In this document: piece by piece, positions 1 through 7,727 of the stretch
Numbering within the stretch: the stretch's first letter is position 1
Layout of the letters: the number at the start of each line of letters is the position of its first letter
Origin: JBKPFU01 sp046728975
Lineage (GTDB): Bacteria; Actinomycetota; Thermoleophilia; Gaiellales; Gaiellaceae
Direction: 5' to 3'
Assembly (NCBI GenBank): GCA_046728975.1
Contig: JBKPFU010000023.1
Span: 1-15,019 of the forward strand
DNA: 15,019 bases
Made by a program: the position numbers and the translations under genes
Notes under the pieces: generated by a model
What the model saw: the letters and a program-made list of their open reading frames with translations, nothing else
Told to the model about the DNA's origin: nothing
The model's database searches: none

Positions 1-1638
1 GCGGCGGGCGGGGTCGACGAAAGCCGCGTCGAGGATTTCCTGCGCTTCTACTGCGCGCAGTGCGCAGAGGTCGGGGTTCGGCCCTTGATCGAAAACGTGC
101 CGCCCGTGTTACGGATGCGAACCGGCGGCGTGTTCCTCTCGCCGATCGGCGGCCACTGGCGCGACCTGCTCCGCTGGCGCGAGTGGATCCCCGAGCTTGG
201 GTTCACAATCGACACGTCCCACGCCGCCCTCTTCCGGTCGTTCGCGGCCGCGTACCCGGGCCTGTTCGAGCTCACGTCGGACGAAGGCCTCGACCTGTCG
301 CGCTACGTCGACGAGCTCGGCGCTGAGGCCGAGGTCGCGCATGTCTCCGACGCACACGGCCTGGTCGGCGAGGGCCTTCCGTACGGCAGCGGCGAGCTCG
401 ACCTCGACCCGGTCGTGCAGCGGCTCGGTGAGCTCGTGCCCTTCATTTGCGCCGAGATCAACGAACCGGACCCCGGTCGCTCCGACGACATGAAGGCCGG
501 CTATCGCGCGATCGAGCGGGCGCTCGCGATGCCCTCCAAGCCCGCAACGGGGCCCCCCGTCCGCCTGCCGGCCGACGCGTTCGACTGGCAATTGGTGATC
601 GATCGGCGGGACCCGGTTCCGTCGGTGCTCGAGCTTCAGGAGCTTTTCGGCGGACGGCGTGTCGTGATCACAGGCGGCGGCGGCTCGATCGCCCGTCGCC
701 TGGCGACGTTCCTCTCGGGCTTTCGACCGGAGCGCATCGCGCTCCTCGACTCGAGCGAGGTCGCGCTCGCGGCCGACAAGCGCGAGCGTGACCCGGCCTC
801 GGTCGTGACACATCTCCTGTGCGATGTCCGCGAGCCGGGGAGGCTCGAGCGCGAGTTGGCCCAGGCGAAGCCGGACGTCCTCTTCCACCTCGCCGCGTAC
901 AAGCACGTCGACTGGGCGGAGCTGTTCCCGGAAGAGTTCGTCGACACGAACCTGCACGGCAGCTGGAACGTCCTCCGCGCCGCCGAGGCCGTCGGGATCG
1001 ACACGGTCGTGGTTGCCTCGACGGACAAATCGGCGCTGGCGGCCAGCTTCTACGGACGGACGAAGCGGTTCATGGAGCAGTTGACGGCGTACTCCGCGCG
1101 TCGCACCGGCGCGCATCGAGCGGCGGTGCGGCTCGTCAACGTGCTCGGCAGCGGAGGGTCGGCGTCGGAGATCTTTCTTCGCCAGGCTCGCGCCGGGATT
1201 CCGTTGACCGTCACGGATACGGGGATGGTTCGCTACTGGATCACGGCCGCGCATGCGTCGGCGCTCGTCGCTCACGCGGCGCTGCTCGCGCGGGAGGGCA
1301 TTCTGCTGTGCGGCCCGCACGAGCCGGCGATGCTGACGGTCGGCGAGCTGGCGCAGCGAATCTGGGAGCTCGCCGGGCCCGGCGGCGAGGCGGAATTCGA
1401 GCTCACCGGCATCCGTCGCGGCGAGACGCTGAGCGAAGTCCTGACCGGACCCGGCGAGGAGCTGGCAGGCGAGCGTCATCAGGGGATCGCGCCGATCGAG
1501 AGCGAGATCTCAACGGCGGGCGCGGCCTGGGTGGCGGAGCGGCTGCCAGAGCGCGGGCCGCGCGAGGACGCCCGCGCTATCTGGCTCGAGGCCATGCAGC
1601 GGCCCGGCTTGCTCACGCCGGCGGGCACCAAGCGCTAG
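1..1638 (+). CDS. TIM-barrel sugar isomerase domain fused to CapD/PseB-like SDR (5' end outside window)
   Basis: Partial gene; the frame is open from base 1 (545 codons visible) and ends in TAG at 1636-1638. A TTG at 85 is not taken as the start because clear domain sequence precedes it. Visible residues 1 to about 180 look like a xylose-isomerase/AP-endonuclease-2 TIM barrel: LIENVPP (E31), TIDTSHA (D71, H74), AHVSDAHG (H114, D117), a GSGELD turn and CAEINEPD (E152) match the usual metal-ligand strands. Residues about 215-500 are a polysaccharide-biosynthesis SDR: nucleotide loop TGGGGSIA (224-231), FHLAAYKHVDW, STDK (340-343), YGRTK (351-355), VRLVNVLGS, and GIRRGE near 470-475. The family makes or modifies nucleotide sugars, typically as UDP-GlcNAc 4,6-dehydratases. 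The third loop glycine is Ala231, and Tyr351 occupies the place that is Met in long CapD/PglF enzymes. The reaction and substrate cannot be assigned from sequence. The two halves may perform successive steps on one sugar; that is inference. Confidence 0.85.
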   Translation, partial: AAGGVDESRVEDFLRFYCAQCAEVGVRPLIENVPPVLRMRTGGVFLSPIGGHWRDLLRWREWIPELGFTIDTSHAALFRSFAAAYPGLFELTSDEGLDLSRYVDELGAEAEVAHVSDAHGLVGEGLPYGSGELDLDPVVQRLGELVPFICAEINEPDPGRSDDMKAGYRAIERALAMPSKPATGPPVRLPADAFDWQLVIDRRDPVPSVLELQELFGGRRVVITGGGGSIARRLATFLSGFRPERIALLDSSEVALAADKRERDPASVVTHLLCDVREPGRLERELAQAKPDVLFHLAAYKHVDWAELFPEEFVDTNLHGSWNVLRAAEAVGIDTVVVASTDKSALAASFYGRTKRFMEQLTAYSARRTGAHRAAVRLVNVLGSGGSASEIFLRQARAGIPLTVTDTGMVRYWITAAHASALVAHAALLAREGILLCGPHEPAMLTVGELAQRIWELAGPGGEAEFELTGIRRGETLSEVLTGPGEELAGERHQGIAPIESEISTAGAAWVAERLPERGPREDARAIWLEAMQRPGLLTPAGTKR

Positions 1639-1651
1639 CCCTTTCGGTCAG

Positions 1652-1674
1652 GTCCCGGGGTCAGACCCCCGGAC
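1652..1674. terminator. Hairpin between convergent genes (possible bidirectional terminator or REP-like palindrome)
   Basis: The core GGGGTCAGACCCC (1657-1669) is perfectly self-complementary about A1663. After one C-C mismatch (1656/1670), GTCC (1652-1655) pairs with GGAC (1671-1674). It fills most of the 41-bp gap between the TAG at 1638 and the upp TAG at 1680. There is no T-tract on either strand, so intrinsic termination is uncertain. A dispersed REP-like element is the main alternative. Confidence 0.5.
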
Positions 1675-1679
1675 GTGTC

Positions 1680-2312
1680 CTACCGCGTCCCGTAGAGGCG
1701 GTCGCCGGCGTCGCCCAGCCCGGGCACGATGAAGCCGCGCTCGTCCAGCCCGCGGTCGACAGCCGCGGTGACGATGTGCGCGTCGGGGTGTTCGCCGTGC
1801 AGGTGCGCGATTCCCTCGGGCGCCGAGACGAGGCACACGAGCATCGCCGACCGCGCGCCCGCGGCCTTCACGGCGGCGATCGCCGCCGCGCTCGAACGCC
1901 CGGTTGCCAGCATCGGATCGAGCACGATCGCGTCGCGCTGCTCGAGGTCGCCCGGCAGCTTCACGTAGTACTCGACCGGCTGCAGCGTCTCCTCGTCGCG
2001 GTACATCCCGATGAACCCGACGCGCGCGCTCGAGACGAGAGACAGCACGCCGTCCAGCATCCCGAGCCCTGCGCGCAGCACCGGGCAGACGGCGACCTTC
2101 TTGCCCGAGATCCGCTTCGCCGCTGTCCGCTCGAGCGGCGTGTCGATCTCGACGTCCTCGGTCGGAAAATCCTTCGTCGCCTCGTAGGTCAGGAGCAGCG
2201 TGACCTCGTTCGCGAGCTTGCGGAAATGGACCGTCGGCGTCTCCTTGTCCCGGAGGTACGACAGCTTGTGCTGCACCAACGGGTGGTCGACGACCGTTAA
2301 GCGGCCGCTCAC
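1680..2312 (-). CDS. upp: Uracil phosphoribosyltransferase
   Basis: Joins uracil to PRPP to give UMP and pyrophosphate, the cytosolic pyrimidine salvage step. The 210-residue product has the family's usual length. It begins with the typical HPLVQHKL segment (10-17), carries a CPVLRAGLGM strand-loop (76-85), the PRPP loop VLDPMLATGRSS (130-141), and the conserved uracil-binding C-terminus GFIVPGLGDAGDRLYGT (193-209). The start is a GTG at 2312 whose last two bases lie in the TGA stop of glyA (GTGA, 4-base overlap). No Shine-Dalgarno sequence is evident just upstream, so translation is probably coupled to glyA. It is the last gene of the nine-gene minus-strand run and stops just before the palindrome at 1652-1674. 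Confidence 0.97.
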   Translation of the reverse strand: MSGRLTVVDHPLVQHKLSYLRDKETPTVHFRKLANEVTLLLTYEATKDFPTEDVEIDTPLERTAAKRISGKKVAVCPVLRAGLGMLDGVLSLVSSARVGFIGMYRDEETLQPVEYYVKLPGDLEQRDAIVLDPMLATGRSSAAAIAAVKAAGARSAMLVCLVSAPEGIAHLHGEHPDAHIVTAAVDRGLDERGFIVPGLGDAGDRLYGTR

Positions 2313-3601
2313 GCCACGTACGTCGTAAAGCCCCTGAACCCCGGATACAACGGATGCTGCGCGCAGAGCGCCTCGGCGCGCGAGCCGAGCGCGTTCACGT
2401 CGGCATCGTCGGCGAGCGCGGCCACGATGATCTCGCCTACCTCACGGAAGTCATCCTCATCGAAGCCCCGCATCGTGCAGGCGGGCGTGCCGAGACGGAC
2501 GCCCGAGGTGACGAAGGGCGAGCGCTCGTCGAACGGAATCGTGTTGCGGTTCGCGGTGATCTTCACCTCGTGCAGCCGCTCCTCCGCATCTTTGCCCGTC
2601 CAGTCCGTGCGGCGGAGGTCGACGAGGAGGAGGTGGGTATCGGTGCCGCCCGTGATCAAATCGAGCCCGCCCTCGAGCAGCGTGTCGGCCAGCGCATCCG
2701 CGTTCACGCGGATCTGGCGCTGGTAGTCGCGGAAGGCCTCGGTCGCGGCGATGCGGAAGCAGGTCGCCTTCGCTGCGATCACGTGCTCGAGCGGCCCGCC
2801 CTGCATGCCCGGCATGACGGCGCCGTCGATCGCCTTCGCGTGCTCCTCCTTGCAGAGGATGAAGCCGGCGCGTGGGCCGGCGAGCGTCTTGTGCGTGGTC
2901 GAGGTGACGAAGTCGCAGTGCGGAACCGGATTCGGGTGTAGCCCCGCTGCCACAAGGCCCGCGAAATGAGCCATGTCACACAGCAGCAGCGCACCGACCT
3001 CGTCGGCGATCTCGCGGAACCGCTCCGCCTCGACGGCGCGCGGATACGCGGAGCCGCCGCAGACGATCAGCTTCGGACGGTGCTCCTTAGCGAGCCTCAG
3101 GACGTCGTCGTAGTCGACGAGGTGCGTCTCGGGGCTGACGCCATAGTGGACGACGTTGTAGAGGCGTCCAGAGAAGTTGACCTTGTGGCCATGCGTGAGG
3201 TGCCCTCCCTGGTCGAGCCGCAGCGCAAGCAGCGTTTCGCCCGGCTCGAGGAACGCGAAGTAGACGCCCATGTTCGTCTGCGCGCCGGCGTGCGGCTGAA
3301 CGTTCGCGTGCTCGGCGCCGAAGAGCTCCTTTGCGCGGTCGATCGCCGTTTGCTCGATCTCATCGATCACCTCGCAGCCGCCGTAGTAGCGCCTGCCTGG
3401 ATACCCCTCGGCGTACTTGTTCGTCGGGGTCGAGCCGACGGCCTCGAAGATCGACGGCCAGGTGAAGTTCTCGGAGGCGATCAGCTCGATCTGGCCGCGC
3501 TGCCGCTCGAGCTCCCTCGCGAGCAGCTCGGCGATGTCCGGATCGATCTCCGTCAGACCTGCGGTCCGGAGCTGCTGGATCGTTTCCTGAGCTACAGCCA
3601 T
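2309..3601 (-). CDS. glyA: Serine hydroxymethyltransferase
   Basis: PLP enzyme converting serine and tetrahydrofolate to glycine and 5,10-methylene-THF, the main cytosolic one-carbon source. The 430-residue product matches the family from IELIASEN (38-45) onward: YAEGYPGRRYYGG (63-75), GGHLTHG (132-138), CDMAHFAGL (208-216, with PLP-ring Asp209 and His212) and TSTTHKTLAGPR (233-244) with Schiff-base Lys238. The ATG at 3601 is chosen because the in-frame extension to 3697 reads into tsaC and adds a non-homologous Arg/Ser/Pro-rich tail. The tsaC stop lies 16 bases upstream. Only a weak AGG (CCAGGTC before ATG) serves as ribosome-binding site. The TGA stop overlaps the upp GTG. Pairing glyA with upp at the end of a prfA-prmC-tsaC string is common in Gram-positive lineages (from memory). 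Confidence 0.97.
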   Translation of the reverse strand: MAVAQETIQQLRTAGLTEIDPDIAELLARELERQRGQIELIASENFTWPSIFEAVGSTPTNKYAEGYPGRRYYGGCEVIDEIEQTAIDRAKELFGAEHANVQPHAGAQTNMGVYFAFLEPGETLLALRLDQGGHLTHGHKVNFSGRLYNVVHYGVSPETHLVDYDDVLRLAKEHRPKLIVCGGSAYPRAVEAERFREIADEVGALLLCDMAHFAGLVAAGLHPNPVPHCDFVTSTTHKTLAGPRAGFILCKEEHAKAIDGAVMPGMQGGPLEHVIAAKATCFRIAATEAFRDYQRQIRVNADALADTLLEGGLDLITGGTDTHLLLVDLRRTDWTGKDAEERLHEVKITANRNTIPFDERSPFVTSGVRLGTPACTMRGFDEDDFREVGEIIVAALADDADVNALGSRAEALCAQHPLYPGFRGFTTYVA

Positions 3602-3617
3602 GACCTGGATCGTACTG

Positions 3618-4217
3618 CTACGCGGTGACGGCGGCGATCCGCTTAAGCGTCTCGGTGGTCGGGACCGCGCCTTCGCGCAGGACAACAGGGATGACACCGG
3701 TCAGGTCGACGACGGTCGAAGGCACACCGGGCAGCTCGCCCCCGTCGACGAGCGCTCCGCAACCTGCGCGGATCTCCTCCGGCACGTCCTCGAGCCGCCG
3801 CGGGTCCGGCCCGCCGTGCAGGTTCGCGCTCGTCGCCATAACCGCGCCGGCGCGGGTGAGCACGGCGGCGCCCGCGCCTCCGAGCGCCGGCACGCGCACC
3901 CCGATCGCCTCCGGCCGCTCGCCCGTCAGCGGCCGAAACCGCCGCGCCGGATTCGGCACGACGAGCGTGAACGGTCCGGGCAACAGGGCGCGCACCGCGG
4001 CGCCGGCGACGTCGGACAGTTCCGGCAGGCTCTCGAACAGCATCTCCAGGTCGCCCGCCAGTAAAGCGCTCGGCTGAATCGCGTTCCGGCCCTTGAGCCG
4101 GTAGACGCGGGTGACCGCCTCTTCGCTGCGCGGGTTCGCGCACAGCCCATACACGGTGTCGGTCGGCAGCACTACCGTCTCCCCGGCCGCGAGCGCAGCC
4201 ACGGCCCTATCGATCAC
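3618..4217 (-). CDS. tsaC: Threonylcarbamoyl-AMP synthase (YrdC/Sua5 family, TsaC type)
   Basis: Makes L-threonylcarbamoyl-AMP from threonine, bicarbonate and ATP, the first step of tRNA t6A37 formation for ANN-decoding tRNAs. The 199-residue product is a single YrdC domain without the extra C-terminal Sua5 domain, hence TsaC type. Visible landmarks are VLPTDTVYGLC (16-26), LKGR (41-44) of the nucleotide-binding KxR motif, LPGPFTLV (79-86), MATSAN (127-132) and PSTVVDLT (166-173). The start is GTG at 4217, overlapping the prmC TGA as GTGA; a GGAGGG nine bases upstream supports it. The longer frame to 4436 only adds Arg-rich sequence antiparallel in character to prmC and is not credible. The gene is in the prfA-prmC-tsaC order typical of actinobacteria. 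Confidence 0.95.
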   Translation of the reverse strand: MIDRAVAALAAGETVVLPTDTVYGLCANPRSEEAVTRVYRLKGRNAIQPSALLAGDLEMLFESLPELSDVAGAAVRALLPGPFTLVVPNPARRFRPLTGERPEAIGVRVPALGGAGAAVLTRAGAVMATSANLHGGPDPRRLEDVPEEIRAGCGALVDGGELPGVPSTVVDLTGVIPVVLREGAVPTTETLKRIAAVTA

Positions 4218-5050
4218 GGTCTCTTGCCCTCCACCACGCGCTCCTTCCCAGCCAGATCCACGGTGATCTCGATCTCGTCGTAGCCGAGTGGTTCGAGCAG
4301 CGCCGCGACCTCGGGCGCACGCTGCTCGGCGGTTTCGACCACGAGCCACGCGCCGGGCCGCAGCGCTTCCTTTGCCGCGTTCGCGACCAATCGCGTGGAT
4401 TCGATGCCCCCGACGAGGGCGCCTCTCGGCTCCCACTCTCGAATCTCGGGCTGGAGCGACGGCAGCTCGGCGGGATCCACGTACGGCGGGTTGGAGACGA
4501 CGAGGTCGAACTCGGCCGAGCCGAACCCGCGCGTCAGATCGTGCTCGAGCAGATGAACGCGCTCGCCGAGGCCGGCCGCGTCGAGGTTCTCCCGCGCCAG
4601 ATCCAGCGCGTCGGTCGAGTTGTCGAAGCCAGTCACGCGCGCACCCGGGTGCTCATCGGCGATGGCGAGCGCGATCGCGCCGGACCCGGTGCCGACGTCG
4701 AGCACGGCGGGCCGCGCCACGCCGCGGATGTGCTCGAGGCAGCGGTCGACCACAACCTCCGTCTCGGGCCGCGGTATGAGTGCCCGACGGTCTGTCTTCA
4801 GCATCAACCGGCGGAAGCCCCACTCGCCGAGGATGTACGCGATCGGCTCCCGTTTGCCCCGCCGTTCGATCAGCGCTCGACACGCGCCGAGCTCGTCCTC
4901 GGACAGCGCGCGCCCGTGCTCCGTGTACAGCTCCAGACGCGTGCGGTCGAGCGCCTTCGCGACCAGGAGCTCCGCGTCGAGGCGCGGCGAATCGACACGT
5001 TTCGCCGCCAAGTATTGCGCCGACCGGCTTAGAACCTCGCCAACTGTCAC
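4214..5050 (-). CDS. prmC: Peptide chain release factor N5-glutamine methyltransferase
   Basis: SAM-dependent enzyme that methylates the glutamine of the GGQ motif in release factors; RF1, its substrate, is encoded immediately upstream. The 278-residue product has an N-terminal helical domain (1 to about 75), the linker EPIAYILGEWGF (68-79), LIPRPETE (91-98), the SAM loop LDVGTGSGAIAL (117-128) and the catalytic NPPY (187-190). The start is GTG at 5050, overlapping the prfA TGA (GTGA). There is no convincing Shine-Dalgarno sequence in the preceding prfA bases, so re-initiation after prfA is likely. Its own TGA overlaps the tsaC GTG, again as GTGA. All expected residues are present. Confidence 0.97.
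   Translation of the reverse strand: MTVGEVLSRSAQYLAAKRVDSPRLDAELLVAKALDRTRLELYTEHGRALSEDELGACRALIERRGKREPIAYILGEWGFRRLMLKTDRRALIPRPETEVVVDRCLEHIRGVARPAVLDVGTGSGAIALAIADEHPGARVTGFDNSTDALDLARENLDAAGLGERVHLLEHDLTRGFGSAEFDLVVSNPPYVDPAELPSLQPEIREWEPRGALVGGIESTRLVANAAKEALRPGAWLVVETAEQRAPEVAALLEPLGYDEIEITVDLAGKERVVEGKRP
4227..4232 (-). promoter_or_regulatory. Ribosome-binding site of tsaC
   Basis: GGAGGG on the minus strand, nine bases before the GTG at 4217 and inside the 3' end of prmC. It is the clearest Shine-Dalgarno sequence at any GTGA overlap in the run and decides the tsaC start. Confidence 0.6.
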
Positions 5051-6096
5051 ACGGCCGCGGCTTCGAGCGCGCGCCGTCGATCCTCGGCCGCAAGAGCCTC
5101 CGTGAACTCGTCGAGCCCCCCGTCAGTGATCGCCTCGAGCCGGTGCAGCGTGAGCTTCACCCGGTGGTCGGTGACCCGGTTCTCCGGGAAGTTGTAGGTG
5201 CGGATCTTCTCGGCCCGCTCGCCCGATCCGATCTGCGAGCGCCGGGTCGCCGCCTGCTCGGCCTGCTGCTTCGCGCGCTCGGCCTCGTACAGGCGGGCAC
5301 GGAGAACCCGGAGCGCCTTGGTCTTGTTCTGGAGCTGCGACTTCTCGTCCTGCATCGCGACGACGATGCCCGTCGGCATGTGGGTGATGCGGACGGCGGA
5401 ATCCGTGGTGTTGACGCTCTGCCCGCCCGGGCCGGTCGAGCGGTAGACATCGATCTTCAGGTGGTTCGGGTCGACGTCGACCTCGACCTCCTCCGCCTCG
5501 GGCATCACTGCGACCGTCGCGGTCGAGGTGTGGATGCGGCCCTGCGATTCTGTCTCGGGGACGCGCTGGACGCGGTGCGTGCCGCCTTCCCACTTGAACA
5601 CCGAGTAGGCGCCGTCTCCCTTCACCGCGAACGTGAGCTCCTTCACGCCGCCGGCCTCGTTCGGGCTGACCGACAGCTGCTCCCACTTGAACCCGCGCCG
5701 CTCCGCGTACCGGGTCAGCATGCGGAAGAGATCCGCCGCCCAAAGCGCGGCCTCGTCGCCGCCGACGCCCTGTCGAATCTCCACGATCACGTCCTTTCGA
5801 TCCGCCGGGTCTGCCTCGACGAGCGCGAACTTGAGCTCCTCCTCGACGGCGGCAAGCCGCTCCTCCAGCTCGGGCACCAGTTCGCGTAGGTCGCCGTCCG
5901 AGCGCGCCGCTTCAAGGTCGCTCCGGATCTGACGCCATTCCTGCGCGAGCCTGTTTGCGCCTTCGAGCTCCTTCAACCTTCGACCGACCTCGGCGGCCTC
6001 GCGGTGATCGTTGAAAACGGCAGGGTCGGACATGCGCTCCTGCGTTTCCTGAAAGGAGCGCTCGAGCTCCTCGACGAGGCTCTCCATCGGGGTCAC
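5047..6096 (-). CDS. prfA: Peptide chain release factor 1 (RF1)
   Basis: Recognises UAA and UAG in the ribosomal A site and triggers peptide release. The 349-residue product has an N-terminal helical domain (1 to about 100), the RIVEIRxGxGGDEAALWA-type core (VIVEIRQG at 103-110), the stop-recognition segment RVPETESQGRIHTS (178-191) in which PET fits the RF1 PxT rule and not the RF2 SPF motif, and GPGGQSVNTTDSAVRITH (222-239) with GGQ at 224-226. Gln226 is the expected PrmC target. A GTG at 6096 gives MTPMESL; the ATG at 6087 is an equally plausible start. Neither has a clear ribosome-binding site. The stop of the epimerase-like gene is only 10 bases upstream, so the gene is co-transcribed with it. 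Confidence 0.97.
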   Translation of the reverse strand: MTPMESLVEELERSFQETQERMSDPAVFNDHREAAEVGRRLKELEGANRLAQEWRQIRSDLEAARSDGDLRELVPELEERLAAVEEELKFALVEADPADRKDVIVEIRQGVGGDEAALWAADLFRMLTRYAERRGFKWEQLSVSPNEAGGVKELTFAVKGDGAYSVFKWEGGTHRVQRVPETESQGRIHTSTATVAVMPEAEEVEVDVDPNHLKIDVYRSTGPGGQSVNTTDSAVRITHMPTGIVVAMQDEKSQLQNKTKALRVLRARLYEAERAKQQAEQAATRRSQIGSGERAEKIRTYNFPENRVTDHRVKLTLHRLEAITDGGLDEFTEALAAEDRRRALEAAAV

Positions 6097-6106
6097 GAAG
6101 TAGAGG

Positions 6107-7690
6107 TTAGCCGCGTCCGCGAACGACGCCGAGGCGCGCTTTTGCCGTGTTCCCCGACGAATCGGCGCTGACGAGCGTGACGCCCCAGGTTCCTTTCGGC
6201 AGGTCGAACCGCGCCGTGCCGCGCAGCGGACGGACGCCTAGGGCGACCGTTCGCCTTGCCTTTCCGCTCGCGAGGACGAGCGTCAGCCGGACCCACGGCG
6301 TTTCCGCATCCAGAGCGCGCCACACGAGGCGCGAGCCGCGGAGCCGCGCCGAGACGCGCGGCGGCCGGGTGTCTCGCCGCACCTCGAGCGGCGGAAGATC
6401 GGTATCCGAGGCGTTCCCGACCGGATCGACCGCGTGCAGAGCGGCGGGATACCGCCCCGGGGCGAGAAGACCCTGCCGCCAGGAGACGGTGTGCCAACCG
6501 TGCGAGGCGAGCAAGGAGCCGGTTCGGCGGGTCCCGATATCGAGCCGCACCGACGACCGCTTCGAGAGCCAGAACGTAATCTGCGCGTCGTCCCGGAAGC
6601 CGTCCACGGGCCATGGATAGAGCGTCGGAGGAGCGGCTCCGGGCCTGAGCACCGGCGGTTCCGCGAGGTTCTTCCGGAAGCGGTTCCAGTAGTCCGTCAG
6701 GACGGGGTCCTTGGTGCGATTCGAGAGGATGGACAGGAGCCGCACCACGTACCTGTGGTAATGGAGCATCGCCTCTGCGCCGCCGAGTGAATAGAGCGAC
6801 CAGTAGCCGGTGTCGAAGCTGCGAATCAGGCCCGTCGTAGCGCCCTGCAGGCGCGTCGCGAACGCCTGGGCGGTCGGGTCGCCGGCCGCAGTCGCGTACT
6901 CGCCCACCGAGACGAGGGTCTGCAGCTGGGCGTTCAGGACGGCGAGCGGACTGAAGCTGTAGAGGCGGATCCACGGCCCGCGCACGGTGCCCCGGACCAG
7001 CCGCGGAACCAGCGCGAACGCTCGCCGCGCCGCGTCGGTAAGCTCCGGCGCGCCGACCTCGGCGCCGGCCCGCGCGAGCGCCTGAGCCGCGACCGCCTGC
7101 CCCATACCCGACAGCCACGGCGGCCGGCCTCCGCCGAAGCTGAAGTAGTACTCCCACCCGAGGCCGCCGCGATCCGGGACGCCTCGCTCGAGCAGCGCGA
7201 GCGCGAGTTGCTGCGCCCGCGCGCCCTGATGCGAGGTCACGAACCAGTTCAGCTTCCCGAAGTTCGCAAGTGGATGAAACTGAAAGCCGCGGCCCGTGAA
7301 CTGGCGGTAGAAGATCCCGTCGGACGCCTGGACGTCCGTTCCCCCGGGTCGATCCCAGTGCGCCGAATACCAGCGCGCGTTGAAGTCGAGCATCGAGAAG
7401 AGCGATAGCGCCCGGGGCTCGTCGTAGACGCGTGTCAGGGAAGCGACCTGATGAACGACCGCCGCGAGGTTGCGATAGCGGCTGGTGGGAAGCTTTGGAA
7501 GGACGCGGGCCGCGCGGTTGAGCGTCGCCTTGTAATCGGCTGCCTCATCAGGGACGAGACGGCCGGCGGCCACGGCACGATCGAGGCCGCTCGTCGCGGT
7601 CTTGACGTCCTTCACCCAGCCCGGCTGCGCAGCGGCAGATCCAGAGAGGAGCGCCAGCCCGGCGGCAACAACTGCCGCTCGACCCCACAT
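6107..7690 (-). CDS. Secreted D-glucuronyl C5-epimerase-like protein
   Basis: A 527-residue exported protein. Residues 1 to about 21 are a signal peptide (Arg4, hydrophobic run, cleavage near SAAAQ). Residues about 85-345 resemble the C-terminal catalytic domain of heparan/heparosan C5-epimerases: FQFHPLANFGKLNWF (136-150), WEYYFSFGGGRPPWLSGMGQ (179-198), WIRLYSFSPLAVLNAQLQ (240-257), GYWSLYSLGG (295-304) and LHYHRYVVRLL (309-319). Tyrosines in these segments are candidates for the catalytic residues. Residues about 365-527 appear to be two beta-sandwich (Ig/FlgD-like) domains, each followed by a VDPVGNASD- or SADSSGNTA-type ending. The family flips uronic acids in polymers such as heparosan; the polymer here is unknown. 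It sits between yqhQ and prfA in a translation operon, 52 bp after the yqhQ stop, with no Shine-Dalgarno sequence before its ATG. An alpha/alpha-barrel lyase or hydrolase relative is the alternative. Confidence 0.75.
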   Translation of the reverse strand: MWGRAAVVAAGLALLSGSAAAQPGWVKDVKTATSGLDRAVAAGRLVPDEAADYKATLNRAARVLPKLPTSRYRNLAAVVHQVASLTRVYDEPRALSLFSMLDFNARWYSAHWDRPGGTDVQASDGIFYRQFTGRGFQFHPLANFGKLNWFVTSHQGARAQQLALALLERGVPDRGGLGWEYYFSFGGGRPPWLSGMGQAVAAQALARAGAEVGAPELTDAARRAFALVPRLVRGTVRGPWIRLYSFSPLAVLNAQLQTLVSVGEYATAAGDPTAQAFATRLQGATTGLIRSFDTGYWSLYSLGGAEAMLHYHRYVVRLLSILSNRTKDPVLTDYWNRFRKNLAEPPVLRPGAAPPTLYPWPVDGFRDDAQITFWLSKRSSVRLDIGTRRTGSLLASHGWHTVSWRQGLLAPGRYPAALHAVDPVGNASDTDLPPLEVRRDTRPPRVSARLRGSRLVWRALDAETPWVRLTLVLASGKARRTVALGVRPLRGTARFDLPKGTWGVTLVSADSSGNTAKARLGVVRGRG

Positions 7691-7727
7691 AACGGGCTAA
7701 GACGGTAGCGCTTCTGGGTTGTTTGCA

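Noticed and set aside
109..1479. 456-codon open frame antisense to the TIM-SDR gene
   Set aside because: Arg/Ala/Asp-rich translation with no recognisable domain; high-GC shadow of a gene with clear motifs on the plus strand.
819..2300. 493-codon plus-strand frame running from inside the TIM-SDR gene across upp
   Set aside because: Crosses the stop of one real gene and lies antisense to another; composition is Arg-rich and no motif is visible.
3602..3697. N-terminal extension of glyA
   Set aside because: Overlaps the end of tsaC in another frame; the added residues are Ser/Arg/Pro-rich and absent from the family.
4218..4436. N-terminal extension of tsaC
   Set aside because: Arg/Gly-rich and lies over prmC; the GTG at 4217 has GGAGGG and the family's normal N-terminus.
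6093..7157. 354-codon minus-strand frame inside the epimerase-like gene
   Set aside because: Its stop also forms a GTGA with prfA, which looked like a coupled gene, but its translation is Arg/Ala/Gly-rich and the other frame has the conserved motifs.
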